Shown piece by piece: positions 23,049 to 34,974 of a stretch of DNA of 64,000 bases. The position numbers and the translations under genes were made by a program. This DNA is from Bifiguratus adelaidae (Eukaryota > Mucoromycota > Endogonomycetes > Endogonales), in assembly GCA_002261195.1 (NCBI GenBank), contig MVBO01000025.1, positions 62,001 through 126,000 on the forward strand, read 5' to 3'. A model generated the notes under the pieces. That model was not told where the DNA came from, made no database searches, and worked only from the letters and a program-made list of their open reading frames with translations. The first letter of the stretch is position 1, and each line of letters starts with the position of its first letter.

Positions 23049-25039
23049 GGTGTATGATGTAGCAGGTATCTATGCCGCAACGGGCCAAGGGTATGATGTT
23101 GGGGTATATTGGGCACAGCGGCGTCTGAAGCGATGTCGTGCAGTAAATATGACTAGCTATGGCTAGTTTCAATATCGCATGAGAAAACACCGTCCTAGAT
23201 GAGTGATAGCGTTCAAGTTGGCACCAAGATGCAGTGAAAAGGCGACGACTCCCTGTGTGCGCTGTTCTCTGGGCTTCGGGCTCGGATGTGAACTATTGGT
23301 CTTCTCAAGACGCCTTTGGCTACTGAAGAAGTTAAATAACAATGAGCTCAGACCTGTGAATTGCAGTCGCGACAGCCGATGATGTCACTGCTCTGCGGTC
23401 GCGTTCAATAGCAAGACGGTGCGTTGAACTTTGTCAACGCATGCACATGTCCAAATAAGGAAACTTTTGATTCAACCACCTACGACACGTCCTGTTTGCA
23501 CCAGTTGCGCGCATTGAACGAGGGCGCAGAGACAGGCATCTGCCGCTGGGATTAGCTTTGAGAAATCATCGCATTGACAAGGTTTCTCCTATCTTCTTTA
23601 ATTGGTATGTTCCGGTTTACGTTGTCAGGACCTTCAAGGAACGTTGCCTATCACAGCCAATTTTCCCACACCATGCAAACTTCTGAATAAAGACAATAAC
23701 ATTCGCGTCGCCATGGTAAGCATCCCGAATACCTCAAAATGGACATCAAGTGGAGGCAGAGGCGACTCCTATTTCGTGATCTGGGCGTTCAACCCTAACC
23801 CAGAAATATTGAGCGCTGATTGGTTCCGGCTATGTATCGGCCCGGCCGCTACAGGAAATCGACCAAATTGCTTCCGTTGAGAACCTTGTCACCTATGACT
23901 GAGGAAAACGAATCAGGAGCGCATTCTACAAGGGACACGCAAAGAAGTAATAAACTCGGGCGGAAACGGGTATGACCATGCACCATTTAGCCGAGTTTTA
24001 CTCTTGCACCGGAGTAATTCGTGACAAATGTTCGGCAAAATGCTCCTGCACATTACGTGAACAATTCAACCCATTGACGTGTGCAATCGTGATTGGCATC
24101 TGATCAGAACCTTGTGTGATGACTTGTAGCCATCACAAATCAGTTCACCTAGAGGTGCATGAGGCTGTGAACCAGAGAATGCCAAGGTTCTTGTCATCCT
24201 CGAAACTTTGAGACATGTTCCGAAGAAGGTTTCTCATCGTTTAGAGATGCGGCTCAGCTAGAACCGCATGCTACTGCTGTGCTGATGCAAAAATAAGTCC
24301 TTAGCAACACACGTGAGGCTGAGGCGTGATGCGCAACCGGCTAGGTTGAATTCAATGCCAAGCGTGTTTACCGAGAAAGGTCTCGAACAATCTATCTTCG
24401 CCAAACGGCGCAAAAAAAAATAATGTCCTAAGCGCACACAGACTAGTTGCATGCATGCGTCGTCAAACTTCATGCGCGAGCGCATCGGTAACGTGTAACT
24501 ACACCTGCATCGGCAACGGCCTTAACCGGCCGTGCCGAAGACAATGTCAATCACCTAAGCGCTCATCAAATTAAGTCAATGCGATTGGTCACCCACCATC
24601 GTCCAATCAGATGGCGCTAATTTCACTATTTTCGGTCGAGGCGCAGGCAAGTGATCTCACCAAATTTGGTAAATCGACTCATCCTAAAATATGAGTTCCT
24701 TTTTCACAACCTTGTATATAGTCTGAACAAAGAGTGAAAGGCACTCTGTTTCTGTTCCCTTCTTCAACTCTCTTTTGCATACTTGCGCTCTTTCAGTTTC
24801 GTGTTACTTTGACTTGCGCATCTACTACAGCCTTGCTTTAACACAGCCCGGCTATACTATTTCTACCTTGTATTAGACCGGCAAAACGCAACCCGCACTC
24901 TTTTCCGTAACTCTCTTTGTGTGAAAGGGTCGGTATTAGCCGGAACTAGGACAAGACGCAACCCCGACGCAACTATCAGCTAACGGGCAGTACTACCGAA
25001 CACCATCAACCGGTTCTCACTTCTCCCATCGAGCATTCC
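23049..25039. other. Gene-poor 2-kb spacer
   Basis: Between the start of the coiled-coil gene and the start of the first cyclin. Open frames here are short and show no family motif. I see no tRNA, no repeat and no transposon end. The 3' part (about 24,700-25,039) has a TATATA near 24,715 and long CT-rich runs, as expected for the cyclin promoter and leader. Confidence 0.5.
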
Positions 25040-26835
25040 ATGCTCTTTATTGACCGCGCACAAAATGTTGATACGACATCGTACTCGGCCAACCTAAACA
25101 GCGCTTTTAGCCTAGTTTCAGCCTTGCAATCCAATGCCAAGGAAACCTCGGTCGCTGCCGGATCCAATGCTTTACCATCCTTTCCGATTCGTACCAAGGC
25201 ACCAAGCGACCCGTTTCTTTATTCACTCGCCACTTCAAAAACACTGCCTCGCCACGACACTACTCACTCCACGTCAGCGTCTCTACTTCCTCACGACAAG
25301 CTCGATCTCCGTCGACCATCTGAACCTTCCCCTTTTGGAAGTCGCCGTTCCCGCTCTTCCGGCTACCCGCATGTGACAGTCAAGCCATCTGTCTCACACA
25401 CGTCAATGAGTCAGAGCAACAAGTGCTCAACTATTAAGACGAATTCATCTCAGGGACAAGCACCAAGCATCTATGTGGATGTTCTGATTGGTAAGTCGTC
25501 ATTCTGCATGGTTCTTTTCGCTTGAGTGTGGCGACACAATACCTAGAACTCGTACGGGTCCCGTTAGCTTCAATCTCCGAGCTTGCTGCGGCACACCGAA
25601 TGATCGGATGACCCTTACTGAGTTCTAGCGTGAATTTGTGTTCGCCACCATCGAGCTTGCCAGATCATTGCCACACCCTACTATGGGCGACTCACATTGA
25701 CTGCTCGCGTGTTCACGCTGCGGCGGCGAAATTCGTGGTCGTCAATATTCGGGTGCTGCGTGGATGCTAGGCTTTTGGGTTTTCGTCTTTGTCGATAGTG
25801 TGGTGATTCTAACCGAGTATGCGTTTGCGTTCACTTCATGCAGAGATTGCATCGCAAATCATCAATTCCATCTGGCACCATCCCGACATTCACAGGTTGC
25901 GAGCAAAGTCAGCGACCGCCTCCGCCACGGGTATGGCCGCGCATGCTGCCAAACTAGTGCCTCTTCGTCAATACATTCAAGAGGTTCTGCGGAGAAGCAA
26001 GACGACCTATGCCACATTGCAAGTCGCGCTCTTCTACCTGTACCGTATCAAATCTATGGTGATTGAGCGCCTTACCAAGTTCTTTGGAGGCGCTCGCGAC
26101 GCCTCTGCGACTCCAGACGATTATCTTTTATGCTGCGGACGCCGGGTCTTTTTGGCGGCTCTTATCGTCGCCTCAAAATTTCTTCAAGATCGCAATTTCA
26201 AGAACCATGCTTGGGCCAAGATTGCCGGACTTGACGTGTCCGAGGTCAATCGCACCGAACGCCTCTTTCTGCAAATTATTGATTACCGCACCTTTATTCA
26301 AAAGGAGACATTTGACAAGTGGGTCAGCCTCGTCAATGGCTGCGTAGGCGCCGTCTTGAAGGATTGGGCTGAGAAGAGGCGATTGCAATCTGGCTTTGAA
26401 GCATCCACTGTTTCGACACTCCCTGCCGAGACAGGTGTTCAGTGCACGGGAAAAACCACCATGGATGGTATGCCTCACGCTACTATCCCAGACCAGGCGC
26501 AGCCCCACTTCATGGCGCAATGTCCTCGCGAACGCCGCTTGTCTGGCTTCCGCTCCGTGCGTGGTTATCCTACACCTTCTCCGGTGTCTCCGGTGCCGCG
26601 CATCACAACGACAACGCTTGAGCAACCAACCGTCTCGCTTCAAGCGCCAAAATTGCAGGCGCACAACTTGACCCCACCGAACGCGCCGATATCTCAGTCG
26701 CTCTCGACGCCTGATTCTACGCCAGGTCTCTACGACGACCTGACTTTGTCGCCATCACCTTCACCAAACAAGCGAAAGGCAAGCGATCAAGCAACAGACT
26801 CAAACAAGCACTTCAAGTACTCTACATCGATATAG
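25040..26835 (+). CDS. PHO80/PCL-type cyclin
   Basis: Cyclin partner of a Pho85-class CDK. Two exons (25040-25490, 25844-26835), 480 residues. The N-terminal 150 residues are Ser/Thr-rich and disordered. The cyclin box follows at about 155-290: EIASQIINSIWHH, the RRSKTTYATLQVALFYLYRI signature, VFLAALIVASKFLQDRNF, KNHAWAKIAGLDVSEVNRTE and a final helix. The Pro/Ser-rich tail has many SP/TP sites (STPDSTPGLYDDLTLSPSPS) that a CDK could phosphorylate. The intron is 353 nt, about seven times the local norm. A second, shorter cyclin of the same class lies 5.9 kb on. Confidence 0.88.
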
Positions 26836-27165
26836 ACTACCCGGTACGGCTGTATCATATCTTCTTGTATTTGTACCGGTTTATCTGGTATACCCCACCT
26901 TTTGCTCTCAATCGAGCAATCAAACGCCTTTATACTTTTAGGCAGTTGATTTTGGATGATTCTTGTGCACATGTAGACGTACTGTATGTACATATCCAAC
27001 CTTTTACAATACTATTAATCTTCATCCCTTTTAATGCTGCACTCACTCATCGATCCATGTGTTGTTTCAAGTCTAGTGATTGATGCTACTGTAATATATA
27101 TTTAGCAAAGGCCATCGCCATTGCCTTGCCGCTTGATGATGCTCTACTAGAGTCGTTCTCAACGC

Positions 27166-27875
27166 TCACCGCCGCCGATTACCCTTCTTTTGCACAAGTT
27201 CGAATCCATCCTCATCTATGATTGGCGCTTGCGGCTCCTTGGCAGGCTTCGTCGTCATATCCATATCCATGTCCATATCCTCGCCATCATCGTCCTCGTC
27301 ATCATCATCATTGCCCGGTGCTTCAGTGACGGCTGTTTTTTGACCGGATCGTCTCGCAGCTATCGCGGCCATTTCTTCCACACCGCTATAGTTGCCATGA
27401 AGACATTCATGATAGATTCGCATAATATGTTTGGCAATCTGCAAGGCATGATATTAATTGTGCGTGCGGCAAGCATGGCCTGCATCAACAACGTACTGGC
27501 TCTGCTGAATCGTCCTCAAGTAAGGTATCAAATTCCTCAGACATGTAATCGGTCAAGTAATCGGCCACGGTGTCGTATTCGATGGTTTTACGGGCTAAAC
27601 ATTGCGTGAGCAGAATGAAGCGACCAAACAAATGAACGAGTCAAGGTCACCAGCCATCCTACGGATGCGCTCTGACGCTCAATGGAGTATGACCGAGATT
27701 CTGCTTGTTACTTACTTTGCACAATATAATCCTTCAGTTCGGTCACGAGAGCGTCTCGTTTCGCTTCACTGTCCATACCTCCCCACTGGTGCTCCACCGC
27801 AATCCTCATGGCTGGCCATGACTGTAGAATATAAGTCAATCCCTGTGTAAATGCCACCTCATTCGGGTGTGCCAT
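27166..27875 (-). CDS. TSR2: Pre-rRNA processing protein TSR2
   Basis: Escortin that delivers eS26 (Rps26) to pre-40S particles. Three exons (27716-27875, 27497-27594, 27166-27438), 176 residues. Exon 1 reads FTQGLTYILQSWPAMRIAVE then HQWGGMDSEAKRDALVTEL, the conserved WGG region of TSR2; exon 2 reads DTVADYLTDYMSEEFDTLLE. Exon 3 carries an Asp/Glu run, a (MD)4 repeat and the terminal signature DEDGFELVQKKG followed by basic residues. Divergent from GYP7 with 336 bp between start codons. Confidence 0.9.
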
Positions 27876-28211
27876 GTTGATCTGCGTAAGAAAGAAGAAA
27901 AAGTTGTGACTCGCAACTTTCGGTTGAGGTCATTCGTTTGGTGCGCTTGAATCACTCTTGCATACTATGGGTGGAGGACCACACCCAGAGGAGACTGGAA
28001 TACGTCTAGAGAGTGGAGTAGTCAAGGTGGGTGAAGGAAGTCCTGAGCGACACAAGGTTGTCGAGACTCGCTAGCCTTGGCACCGTGCAGTTGTGCGCCA
28101 AGGTGACACTGCAAAGGTGGCCAAGGACCATGGACTGGTGTATTCTAGCTTGCCCTCTGGCATATCGTGCTCCATACTTATATGTGCTTGTGCTGTCTCT
28201 AGGCATTGGAC

Positions 28212-31139
28212 ATGGATAATCCACGGAATTCGGCCATCCTTCTATTTGCCGAGCCTGGACATCTTGTCACCGAACAGTCTCGGACGAGTGGATGGTTTTG
28301 CATCATTGAGCAGGTGAGTGTGCTCCAGCTTGGCATTCTTTGGCCGTCGTTGCTTAACCATGCTGTATTTTAGGAGTTTCAGCGCGGCATCGGCTTTATT
28401 CCTGGTTATGAGACATCGGATACCGTCAAAACAGCCCTTGCCAAGGCTCGAGCATTGTCTAAACAAGTGGCCACCCAGCAGCCGCTAAAGCAGAAGCCAC
28501 AAGGTAGTCAAACGCTTGCAGTCGTTGCCACGCATGATGCTCATGTTGTCGGCCTAGAAATAACGATACCCGTTAGCGTTAGCGGAAATGTCACTACAGC
28601 GTCAAATACAATCTCAAACTTCATCACACTCAAATCTGTCAAAACGATTACCCTCTCGAAATTGGTCAAGGAATGCAAGAGCAGAATAGATGTGGAAGCT
28701 GATGTGTCGACCAACAACAGACATCTTGTGGTTGAATACGATACCCTGACGTCAGAAGACGACAAGCTCGGTGTAGGTCAACGAATCGTACAGTTTCTGG
28801 GGCACTACATTACGATGTATCGGTAGGGGCTCTGATCTCGTTGCATGGGATCGAGAACGTCCAGAGGCTAAATTTAGTTCTTTAGTGATCCTTCGCATGC
28901 TAATGTATATCTTGCGAATGATGCCGCCGCTCAAGAGACGTCGCCGAATCTGGATGTGCCCATGAAGCAATCCTCAGCCTCTGTTACTTCGAATACATCT
29001 CCTGCCACATCTCGACCAGCCAGCGCAGTTTCGGGAAGGGATGAGGCGCAGTTTCCGACGGCTGACTCTAGATCGAATCGTGCCGGATCCAGTTTCGTCT
29101 ACTCTACACCAATGATACATCCGGCCGCGGGTATTGGCGCGACTCCTGTTCTCGTTCCGACACGTTCCGATGGGCAGACCGCACTACCCTTCGAGCCGCT
29201 GGTGTCGGTAGGTGTACTTGCGCATGGTAAGTCGCCCAGGCGCTAATTTGTACGATCAGGTGGTAAAGGAAGCTCGTTGGAATGTCCTTGAAAGCTTTTC
29301 CAAGATTACGCGATTTACAAAGGAGACCGCAGGTACACATCTCATTTGCACGAGTCTTTTGTTTTGATATTCGACTAATGATACTTGCGGTAGCCCATCT
29401 CATGGAATCGCCACTTGCGCGTCCCCTCGTGCCGTTATTGCCCCCAGAAATGCAAGTCATGCTGCGTAATGAGACGCTCAAGCAAACAATGGACGATTAT
29501 GATTCCATGCGTGTCTATCTTGCCAAATGGGCGCAGAGCCTACAGACGGAAAGTGCTAGACAGCAGGATGAAGCTACTCGCTACAATCGTGTCGGTATTT
29601 GGGGTTTTGCCGACGGTTGGGACGACGATGATGCAGTGGACGTACTTGCTGTGCTGGCGAGTGATCATGAAGGCATTCCCACGCACACTCGGCAAGAGCC
29701 ACTGAACGCCGAAGAGTGGCTGCGCTCATTCGATTCACGTACCGGACAATTGTCGGTGGGAGAGCCACATATTCGCGAGTCCATCTTTCGCGGCGGCGTG
29801 GAGTCTGACATTCGTGTAGAGGTGTGGAAGTTTATGCTTGGTGTCTATACGTGGGAGATGGATGCGGAGGAACGAGAAGCGACTCGGCGTAGCAAAGTGT
29901 AAGTGTTGCGCAAGTCATTGTCGGTTCGACGGTAGGGCTCATCGCTCCCTGATCCATAGCGAGCAATATTGGGAGCTAAAGAATGAATGGTTTTCGTCAC
30001 CGGAGTTGCAGTCGACAGATGAGTTTGCGGAACAAAAGCATCGCATCGGTAAGTGTGTGTATTCTTCTTGCATACACCGTGAACGCTAACGGATCGCTTT
30101 ATTTCTGGTCAGAAGAAAAGGACGTCCATCGCACGGATAGACTCGTACCTATCTATGAACCAGAGGACATGCCCAACCCGAATCCCAACATGGTGGGTGG
30201 AACGAATAGAAATTTAGAGTCTCTTAAAGACATCTTGGTTACCTACAATCGCTACAACCCCGAGCTGGGTGAGTTTTGAAGGTCCGAATGGGTCATCAAT
30301 CTACTAAATGTTGCCATTAGGATATGTGCAGGGTATGAGCGATCTGCTTGCTCCACTTTTCGAAGTTATGGGAGATGAAGCAATGGCGTTTTGGTGCTTT
30401 GTCGGCTTTATGGAGCGTGTGGTAGGTGTATTCCAATGAACGGTGATGGTTGTTTTCTAAGGCGTTGCAAACCTTGTAGCAAGGCAACTTTTATCGTGAT
30501 CAATCGGGCATGCATCGACAGCTGACAACTTTGAACGAACTACTACAGTTCATGGATCCAAAGCTATCAAAGCATCTTGAGAAAGCCGACTCGTCCAATC
30601 TCTTCTTCTGCTTCAGGTGGTTGCTCGTTGTCTTCAAGAGAGAGTTTCCCTTTGAGCAAGTCAAGCGATTATGGGAGATTTTGTGGAGCGATTACATTAC
30701 CGACGAGTTCCATCTCTTTGTTGCCCTTGCTATCCTTGACCACCACAGGGAGGTGATCATGGACCATTTGATACAGTTTGATGAGATTCTCAAGGTAAGA
30801 AGCAAATGTTTGAGCGCATGTATGAACACGAGTGTCTCACATCATCGTCTGTAGTATATAAATGACTTGTCCATGACCATTAATCTCGAGGAAACTCTAC
30901 AACGCGCCGAGATCCTCTTTTACCAGTTCCGACGCCGTATGCAGGTAGTTGAAGAGCAAAGATCCGACCTCGCTGAACAACGACAGCGAGTGACTGGAGA
31001 TATGGTCGCGATCCAGAAAATCGACGCCGAATTGCAACGATTGCCTAGAATCACGGAGCATTTACGTCGTCTGGACGGTCGCCAGGGGGTTAATGATAAT
31101 GACCAAACCAAGGACGACGGATTACGGAAGAGAGCGTGA
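28212..31139 (+). CDS. GYP7: GYP7/TBC1D15-type Rab GTPase-activating protein
   Basis: Rab-GAP acting on Ypt7/Rab7-class GTPases in vacuole and endosome traffic. Ten exons (28212-28313, 28374-28822, 28886-29207, 29260-29332, 29394-29898, 29960-30048, 30113-30268, 30321-30421, 30480-30794, 30855-31139), 798 residues. The N-terminal half has the Rab-binding/DUF3548-like region (SGWFCIIEQEFQRGIGFIPG) and a Ser-rich linker. The TBC domain follows with both catalytic fingers: Arg in KDVHRTDR and Gln in GYVQGM. Also seen are FRGGVESDIRVEVWKFMLG at the domain start and FCFRWLLVVFKREF. A short coiled coil ends the protein. Confidence 0.93.
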
Positions 31140-32689
31140 AGCAACTGTACATAGTGAAGCATCTGCATACTATACAATATGGCCAAAATAGGTCTGACCG
31201 AGAGCAGTAATCCTTAATCAGCAATGTGAGTGTTATGATATGACGTAAAAAGGAAGTACCAACAATTGGTCTGGGTAGCGGCCCCGCGTATCTCCTGCAA
31301 GCACCATCTGACTTGTTCATACATTCCCCCAAAACATGCGCGCCTCGGCCAGACGGAAATCCAAAACAGAAGAGTATCAGCCGTCGTGCAGCATGCGAGC
31401 GTGTCAGCTGCTGCCGATCAGCTTATGCTTCGATTGCCTTCCGCCTATTTCCCCAAAGCTGGTACTGGCCACATCGAAACAAAAGGAAGGTGAACGCCAA
31501 CAGCACGCGGTCGAACGACCATGCCGACCTGACATTTCCTAAAAAGGCATAAATACTAAGTTGTGACGTCGACAAAAGACCACGCGGTTCAGCGTCCACC
31601 AGGATCTACTAGTGCGGATATGCACCCGCGGCTGTACGAACCGTTGGCGTACCAGTCGCACTTATCGTTCAGATTGAAAAAGTGGTGAAAAGAGTCTGCG
31701 TGTCTTTAGCGCACGTTTGTCACCTTCCTTATGAGATCGCGCATCGCATCCAGTACGCACAAACACTCCGCCACTGAGCGTATCGTCAGTGTGGATATGG
31801 CGACATCGTCACGCGGCCGGGCCGAAATGAATAGTGGAGAATCATTTGTAACTATATCAGGCAGCCCGCATAAGGGACACAAGGGCCTAGACCTTTCATT
31901 TTCGGGGGCTGAGAATCGCACAGTATGCAGCCCGTATCTCTTAACCGTGTGCGTGCGGATAGAGTGGCCGATGTATAACCTTACTAGGCGTCTGCTGCAT
32001 GACGAGAGGCCGTATACGTATGGCTACGTTAGTCATCTACCCAACTGGTGCAAAACGCCGCTTTCCCAAGTTTTCCCATGCAAGTTCTTCGGGTGTTAGA
32101 TCGGAAATGAAATATAATAAATGTTGTCTGCACACCACCTTGTCTAATCCTTCATCTGTCGGATGAGCCTACTCATGTGAGATTGAGTATCATTCAGGGA
32201 GAAATCGCCTGATTGGGGGAGATGCGCGTTGAAACGCATGCTCGCGCCGCTCAAAATGGGAATGATCACGCTGAACGGTCATTTCTAGTTGCCATATTCG
32301 TTCAAAAAAGTACAGGTCGTTTTGGCATGCTTCATTGTACGTGAGCGCGTGGGTCGTGCAAGTGTTACCCACAACCATCACTATGCGCTCAAGACCCCTT
32401 CCACCACCCCCCAAAACGGTGACACGAATATTTTCAGGACGATGCATAGGTCCGCGTGATGTGCAATATCTTATTGCTACCATACGGGGGCGGAAAGTGT
32501 CAAAAAAAAAGTGCCCTGATTCTGCACGTACAGTCCAGGGGGGACATTCCCAGACAAGGGTATAAAGTGAGGACACTTTCTACCTTATGTCATATTCTGT
32601 CGATACTTTCTAGCTTACTCGTTAGTCATTATAAACTCTTGCACTTCCGCCCCTGTACGAGCGAAGTACTTTTACCCTGTTCTACCGCC
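31140..32689. other. Gene-poor 1.5-kb spacer
   Basis: No coding region I can support lies between GYP7 and the second cyclin. The longest open frames (31731-32099 plus, 32190-32576 minus) show no motif, no initiator context and no splice partners. A TATA-like stretch and a run of A residues (about 32,500) precede the cyclin. Confidence 0.5.
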
Positions 32690-33229
32690 ATGGACTTTAC
32701 GAATTCAAGTAGTGAAAGTCCACAGGCGCACCTTGCTATTCGAAGTCCGGAACTTTTGATATCTTTTACTGCTTCGCGCAGTGACAACCTTTTGGAGTGT
32801 TCAAAGCATCCTCTACCCTACCATCACCACCTTCCCAACCTCGAGCGATTCATCTCCGACATATTCCACAAGACACACTTGTCACCCTGCGTCTCCGTTA
32901 TCGCACTAATATATCTGGAGCGCTTAAAGAGTATGTTGCCAGAAAGAGCGAGAGGCGAATTCGACACTCCCTACAAGGTCTTTTTGGCGTCTATCCTTGT
33001 TGCGTCAAAGTTCTGCGAAGACGTTGGTCTTACGAATCGCGTTATATCAGAAATGACTCGCGGTCTCTACACGATACAACAACTGAACGCCATGGAACGC
33101 TCATTCCTCTACCTCATCAAATACAACCTTAAAGTCGATTACAACGACGTTGACAACTTTGTTCAACGCTACGGTGACCAATTAGATCTCGAGTGGCAGA
33201 GGGAAATGATGGAACGCTGTACATGCTGA
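32690..33229 (+). CDS. Short PHO80-type cyclin
   Basis: Single-exon cyclin of 179 residues, partner of a Pho85-like CDK and probably linked to phosphate or nutrient signalling. The cyclin box starts at about residue 45: LERFISDIFHKTHLSPCVSV, ALIYLERLK, PYKVFLASILVASKFCEDVG, NRVISEMTRGLYTIQQLNAM and ERSFLYLIKYNL. The frame is open upstream, but the ATG at 32690 sits in a good context (gccATGg) right before the likely N-terminus. No intron, unlike the longer cyclin at 25-27 kb. Confidence 0.88.
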   Translation: MDFTNSSSESPQAHLAIRSPELLISFTASRSDNLLECSKHPLPYHHHLPNLERFISDIFHKTHLSPCVSVIALIYLERLKSMLPERARGEFDTPYKVFLASILVASKFCEDVGLTNRVISEMTRGLYTIQQLNAMERSFLYLIKYNLKVDYNDVDNFVQRYGDQLDLEWQREMMERCTC

Positions 33230-33757
33230 GCGCTGGACCGATTCCATTCCACCTTGCAATTTGCGATGGTGCGACAACTCCCCCTTATCTCGATACCCTG
33301 TAACACCAGGAAGTGTATATACCACTTTTCTTTTCCTCGCTGGCATGATGCTCAAAAGATGTATAGTAGGCTTGTTATTCACACTTGTATTATCCATGGA
33401 GTTGATGCTCATGCGATAAGCAAGCGCATTCATAGATGCCAGACCACCAAAAAGAAAAAAGTGTCATGCTTACTCAATAAAATTTACGTTGTCAATTCTT
33501 CATTACTCTTCTTTCATCTTAAAACATTCACCTGTCAAAGTTAAAAGTACGTGAACCCCCTTCCTTGTCTTTTAAATGGATTGACATTGCCCCACCACCC
33601 CTCAATGGCTTGCCCATTCAACCCCCCATTTTGTCACGTTAGAATAGGCTCCAATGGTGCCTTCAATTTTGCTGACGTCACATGGTTAACCCCTAACCCT
33701 ATCGGAAGCGTTGATTCAATTTTTTTGTTGACGACTTTGCACTGACTTGTCCACAAC
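33230..33757. other. Spacer before PHB1
   Basis: About 530 bp, A/T- and C-rich, with no supported gene. Near 33,690 there is a short run resembling a telomere repeat unit (two CCCTAA-like copies), too short to mean anything. Confidence 0.4.
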
Positions 33758-34697
33758 ATGGCCACGGTACTTAGTACGATCGCGAAATGGGCTATTCCCA
33801 TTGGCGCTACTGTCTCTCTTGCGCAAGGTGCCATGTATGATGGTAAGTTGATTGCACTGCGGCGATATTTTTGGTTATGATTGCCGGGATCGACTTACGT
33901 TGGACATAGTACAAGGTGGATACCGTGCGGTTATTTTCGATCGTATTCAGGGTGTAAAGCCTGTCTCTGTCGGTGAAGGTACTCACTTCCTCGTGCCTTG
34001 GCTCCAACGAGCTGTTCAGTTTGACGTCCGCACAAAACCCCGCAACATCAGCACCACGACCGGATCTAAAGACATGCAGATGGTGTCACTCACTCTCCGT
34101 GTCCTTCACCGACCGGAAGTCGCTCAGTTGCCCGTCATTTATCAGAATCTAGGACAAGATTACGATGAACGTGTCTTGCCTTCGATTGGAAACGAAGTGT
34201 TGAAGTCTATTGTGGCGCAATTCGATGCCTCCGAATTGATCACGCAAAGAGAGGTCGTTTCGTCTCGCATTCGTGAGGATTTGTTGAAGAGAGCTCGGGA
34301 GTTCAATATTGAGCTGGAGGATGTTTCAATAGTAAGCAGGTGGATATTGCGTTGGGAACGCTTAAACTCATAACGTTCGCAGACACACATGACTTTCGGT
34401 AAAGAATTCACCAACGCTGTCGAACAAAAGCAGATTGCTCAACAGGAAGCTGAGCGAGCCAAGTTCATTGTCGAAAAGGCCGAGCAAGAGAAGAAAGCTG
34501 CCGTTATCCGAGCCGAAGGTGATGCTACCGCTGCAAACCTTATTTCCGCATCTCTTGAGAAGGCCGGTGAGGGTCTTGTTGAGTTCCGTCGTATTGAAGC
34601 ATCTCGTGACATAGCCAACACCTTGGCTCAATCACGTAATGTCACATATCTCCCAAGTGGCAATGGAAGCAACATGCTCCTCAACCTAGGTGTGTAA
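33758..34697 (+). CDS. PHB1: Prohibitin 1
   Basis: Subunit of the ring-shaped prohibitin complex in the mitochondrial inner membrane. Three exons (33758-33842, 33910-34331, 34383-34697), 273 residues, standard length. The N-terminal hydrophobic anchor ([19 protein letters not shown]) precedes the SPFH/PHB domain: [64 protein letters not shown], then [20 protein letters not shown] and the coiled-coil AEKAEQE-like region. All motifs are intact. Confidence 0.96.
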
Positions 34698-34974
34698 AGT
34701 AGCAAACAGATGTCGTTGGACAACCCTTTTGCCGGTGGGCATAGTGTTCGTCACCCTGCATAGCATGTAGTTAAAAACTTAGAAGTCAATATCATGGTAG
34801 AGCTCGGAAGGCTCCTATAACCATCATAACTGGTGGACAGTTGATGTCCCCACGCATGCGGCTCGAATTCGACAATGTATTACATGATATTTTCGGCTTC
34901 TAATTGTCATCAATGATATATATATATATATACAACGTGAATCAGATGTTTGCACGACGGTTCTTGAATCATGC

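Noticed and set aside
31731-32099. 122-residue plus-strand frame in the spacer
   Set aside because: No domain, no initiator context, no splice partners; length is within chance for this base composition.
33690-33705. Telomere-like CCCTAACCCTA
   Set aside because: Only about two units, internal, flanked by ordinary genes.
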